From: Alphaproteobacteria bacterium
GTDB lineage: Bacteria > Pseudomonadota > Alphaproteobacteria > Rhizobiales > Xanthobacteraceae
Assembly (NCBI GenBank): GCA_026400395.1
Contig: JAPLPD010000129.1
Span: 1 to 45,217, forward strand
Direction: 5' to 3'
DNA length: 45,217 nt
Below the pieces are notes generated by a model that searched no databases, was not told the origin of the DNA, and was given only the letters and a program-made list of their open reading frames with translations. Position 1 is the stretch's first letter; the number at the start of each line of letters is the position of its first letter. The translations under genes and the position numbers were made by a program. Shown here in pieces: positions 42,511 to 45,217 of the stretch.

Positions 42511-42692
42511 CCTCGCGTTATCTCGAAGTCGGCTCGCCAATCTGCTGTTTCCTGCCGTCGTGCCGGAAGCCGTTTCTGAGCACCTGCATCCACGGCAACG
42601 ACGGACATTTTTACTGCTCGCAATCGTGCGCGGAGGAGGGGTCCAAGAACGACCTCACCCGTGTCGAACCATTGCGTGCGGCGCGAAAATAG
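42507..42692 (+). CDS. Cys-rich 61-residue protein, putative zinc-binding, SOS-controlled
   Basis: The sequence begins MTSRYLEVGSPICCFLPSCR and continues to a Cys/His-rich core (C13, C14, C19, C27, H29, H34, C37, C41) with C-x3-C at 37-41 and CIHGNDGHFYC at 27-37. Spacing suggests one small zinc site, but it fits no named finger family that I know. It is too small to be an enzyme and could bind DNA, RNA or a protein. Its ATG overlaps the leader stop, and the pair lies behind a LexA-type box, so it may be damage-inducible. A strong terminator follows 79 bases later. Confidence 0.7.
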   Translation: MTSRYLEVGSPICCFLPSCRKPFLSTCIHGNDGHFYCSQSCAEEGSKNDLTRVEPLRAARK

Positions 42693-42770
42693 CAATCTGC
42701 CCTCCTGGCTTTTCCCCGAAGCCACGACTGGCGGACCGTGTGGAGGACTTGGACAAGTCCCACCACGCAC

Positions 42771-42798
42771 AAAGGCCCGGCCGCACCGCCGGGCCTTT
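42771..42798. terminator. Rho-independent-type terminator
   Basis: AAAGGCCCGGC (42771-42781) pairs perfectly with GCCGGGCCTTT (42788-42798) over a 6-base loop, with CTATTTT after it on the plus strand. It ends the Cys-rich gene message rightward. Because the stem carries A/T pairs at its foot it probably also ends the convergent leftward livK-type gene. Confidence 0.85.
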
Positions 42799-42832
42799 GC
42801 TATTTTGGATCGCCACAACGCGATCAGAAACG

Positions 42833-43954
<1,122 letters not shown>

Positions 43955-44041
43955 GCCGTTCTCCTCAAGTTGCGGACCTCAGTGGTCGCCCCGACCGCGA
44001 TCTCTGGGCAAGCATCATTCTGGCGGGTTTTTGCAGCGCGG

Positions 44042-44428
44042 TCACCGGGGCGAATTGGCGCTGGCGACAGGATTTTCATTGTCCGCCCCGCGATCGCGCC
44101 AGGTGAGCGGGCTGGTTCGCTCATAGAGCCAGTAGTATTGCGTCGCCATCTGGGTGGCCCGCGTCATCCGCCAGGCCAGGGCGCCGACGATGATCAGGTA
44201 TAGCGTGTCGGCGGCGTAGGAGGCGGGCGACAGCAGCGTTCCCTCGAACAGCGCGAAATGCACGAACCGCACCGCGGCGCCGAGCATCGCCATATAAACC
44301 AGGACGTTCCAGAACGGCCGCCAGGTCTGGGCGATGGCGCGTCCGGCGAGGAACGCCGCGCCGCCGCCGAGCACGCCGGTTACCAGCAGGATTTGGAGCG
44401 GCGATTCCAAGGCGTAGAGTTCGTCCAT
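44042..44428 (-). CDS. DUF6867-type small membrane protein
   Basis: A 128-residue membrane protein with about three hydrophobic segments: residues 12-32 (ILLVTGVLGGGAAFLAGRAI), 39-58 (NVLVYMAMLGAAVRFVHFAL) and 68-85 (YAADTLYLIIVGALAWRM). The pattern GRAIAQTWRPFWNVLVYMAMLG, then TRATQMATQYYWLYERTSPLTWR, matches my recollection of DUF6867 proteins, which sit inside liv-type ABC transporter clusters in Hyphomicrobiales. Here it lies 87 bases upstream of the LivK-type gene, in the same direction. Its function is unknown. Confidence 0.75.
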   Translation of the reverse strand: MDELYALESPLQILLVTGVLGGGAAFLAGRAIAQTWRPFWNVLVYMAMLGAAVRFVHFALFEGTLLSPASYAADTLYLIIVGALAWRMTRATQMATQYYWLYERTSPLTWRDRGADNENPVASANSPR

Positions 44429-44500
44429 CGTCGCGCCTTTACGGGCCGGCTGCCGATTCAGCTAGGATGCTAGCACATCGTCTCGAACCGGGGCCGGCGT

Positions 44501-45217
44501 ATGTCCAATTCATCCAGTGCAAAGCGTCCAAACTTTCTTCTGTTCATCACCGATCAGCACCGTGCTGATTTTCTGGGCTGCTACGGGCATCCGGTGCTGC
44601 GGACGCCAAACATCGATTCGATCGCCGAGCGCGGCACGGCCTTCGACAAATTCCATGTGGCGAGTCCCGTCTGTCAGCCGAACCGCGCGAGCCTGATGAC
44701 CGGGCGCATGCCCTCGGTACACGACGTGCGCAGCAACGGCATTCCGCTGTCGATGAACGCGGTGACCTTTGTCGAACTGCTGTCCGACGCCGGCTACCGC
44801 ACCGCGCTGGTCGGCAAGAGCCATCTGCAGAACTTCACCCAGCACGATCCGATCATCAAACGGCCGCCGCCGCGCGAAGGCTTCCACGAGCCGTCGCCGG
44901 GGCTGCGGCAGGCGCTGCGCAACGATCTCGCGGACGCCAAATACGAGCAGGAGACGCCGGCCTATTGGACCAAGCCGAACGCCCACGTGCAGACGCCGTT
45001 CTACGGCTTCGAGCATGTCACGCTGGTGCGCAATCACGGCGACGAGGCCGGCGCGGATTACGAGAGTTGGCTCGACGCGCGTGACCCGAAGGCGAGGGCA
45101 ACGCTGCTTGGGCCGAAGAACAGCCTTCCTCACGAATACACGGTGCCCCAAGCCTACCGCACGGCGATTCCGGAGGAGCTTTACGCCACCGCGTTCCTCG
45201 GCGAGCGCGCCTGCGCC
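44501..45217 (+). CDS. Sulfatase (alkaline-phosphatase superfamily), partial at window edge
   Basis: The frame is open from ATG 44501 to the window end, 239 codons without a stop. The N-terminus NFLLFITDQHRADFLGCYGH supplies metal ligands (D18, Q19). The sulfatase signature C-x-P-x-R is C58-R62 in SPVCQPNRASLMTGR, where the Cys would be turned into formylglycine by a sulfatase-modifying enzyme. VGKSHLQNF adds the Lys/His pair. Arylsulfatases, choline sulfatase and phosphonate monoester hydrolases share this layout, and the missing C-terminal half would decide between them. No signal peptide is visible, so a cytoplasmic location is likely. Confidence 0.9.
   Translation, partial: MSNSSSAKRPNFLLFITDQHRADFLGCYGHPVLRTPNIDSIAERGTAFDKFHVASPVCQPNRASLMTGRMPSVHDVRSNGIPLSMNAVTFVELLSDAGYRTALVGKSHLQNFTQHDPIIKRPPPREGFHEPSPGLRQALRNDLADAKYEQETPAYWTKPNAHVQTPFYGFEHVTLVRNHGDEAGADYESWLDARDPKARATLLGPKNSLPHEYTVPQAYRTAIPEELYATAFLGERACA

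Overview
The window is high-GC DNA from an alphaproteobacterium, most likely a Hyphomicrobiales (Rhizobiales) member near Nitrobacteraceae or Xanthobacteraceae. The reasons are: a complete locus for very-long-chain acylation of lipid A (acpXL-fabZ-fabF2-fabF1-adh-lpxXL), an Omp25/31-type porin-like barrel, an AprI/Inh-type lipoprotein, a DUF6867-type protein beside a LivK-type binding protein, a GTTC-N7-GTTC motif of the alphaproteobacterial LexA type, and short dispersed palindromes. Most genes are ordinary chromosomal housekeeping and transport genes. No rRNA, tRNA, CRISPR array or prophage was seen.

Layout. The left edge (1-136) holds the start of a transposase gene and a pair of direct repeats, read as the end of an insertion sequence. 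Bases 346-3936 carry a tightly overlapping run: cysS, a GNAT acetyltransferase, a 37-residue membrane microprotein and cimA (citramalate synthase). An exported deaminase, a VOC protein and a convergent LOG-family gene follow. Bases 5533-10434 carry an Atm1-type ABC exporter, psd and pssA (phosphatidylethanolamine synthesis), an orphan His-rich ureE and an SDR. Bases 10444-13075 are leftward: GST, protease-inhibitor lipoprotein, mmsA. Next come motA and a motB interrupted by an amber codon, two tandem kup potassium transporters with a shared promoter-proximal dyad, a rhodanese, an outer-membrane barrel and a potF-like binding protein.

Bases 21767-26994 are the leftward lipid A locus. AcpXL carries the growing 27-hydroxyoctacosanoate-type chain, FabF1/FabF2/FabZ/Adh elongate it, and LpxXL transfers it. 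FabF2 lacks two of the three usual condensing-enzyme residues and is also frameshifted near its end. Further right are a frameshifted rlpA, a copper module (DUF2946-like plus PCu(A)C), a UbiD-family decarboxylase with an AhpD-like partner, a ferredoxin reductase, nadX divergent from a Bug/TctC binding protein, purB with a glutathionyl-hydroquinone reductase and rpe, a BASS-like transporter, an amino-acid oxidase-like flavoprotein, a P1-family peptidase, ccdA and a liv-type binding protein. The right edge cuts a sulfatase gene.

The points most worth a second look are: (i) a LexA-type box sitting exactly between -35 and -10 elements in front of a 20-codon leader and a Cys-rich 61-residue protein; (ii) the KS-beta-like FabF2 paired with a normal FabF1; (iii) three single-nucleotide lesions (motB nonsense, fabF2 frameshift, rlpA frameshift), which are either real decay or sequence error; and (iv) shared dyads upstream of the two kup genes. 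I see no clearly new multi-gene system. The SOS-type microprotein locus is the best candidate for something undescribed.
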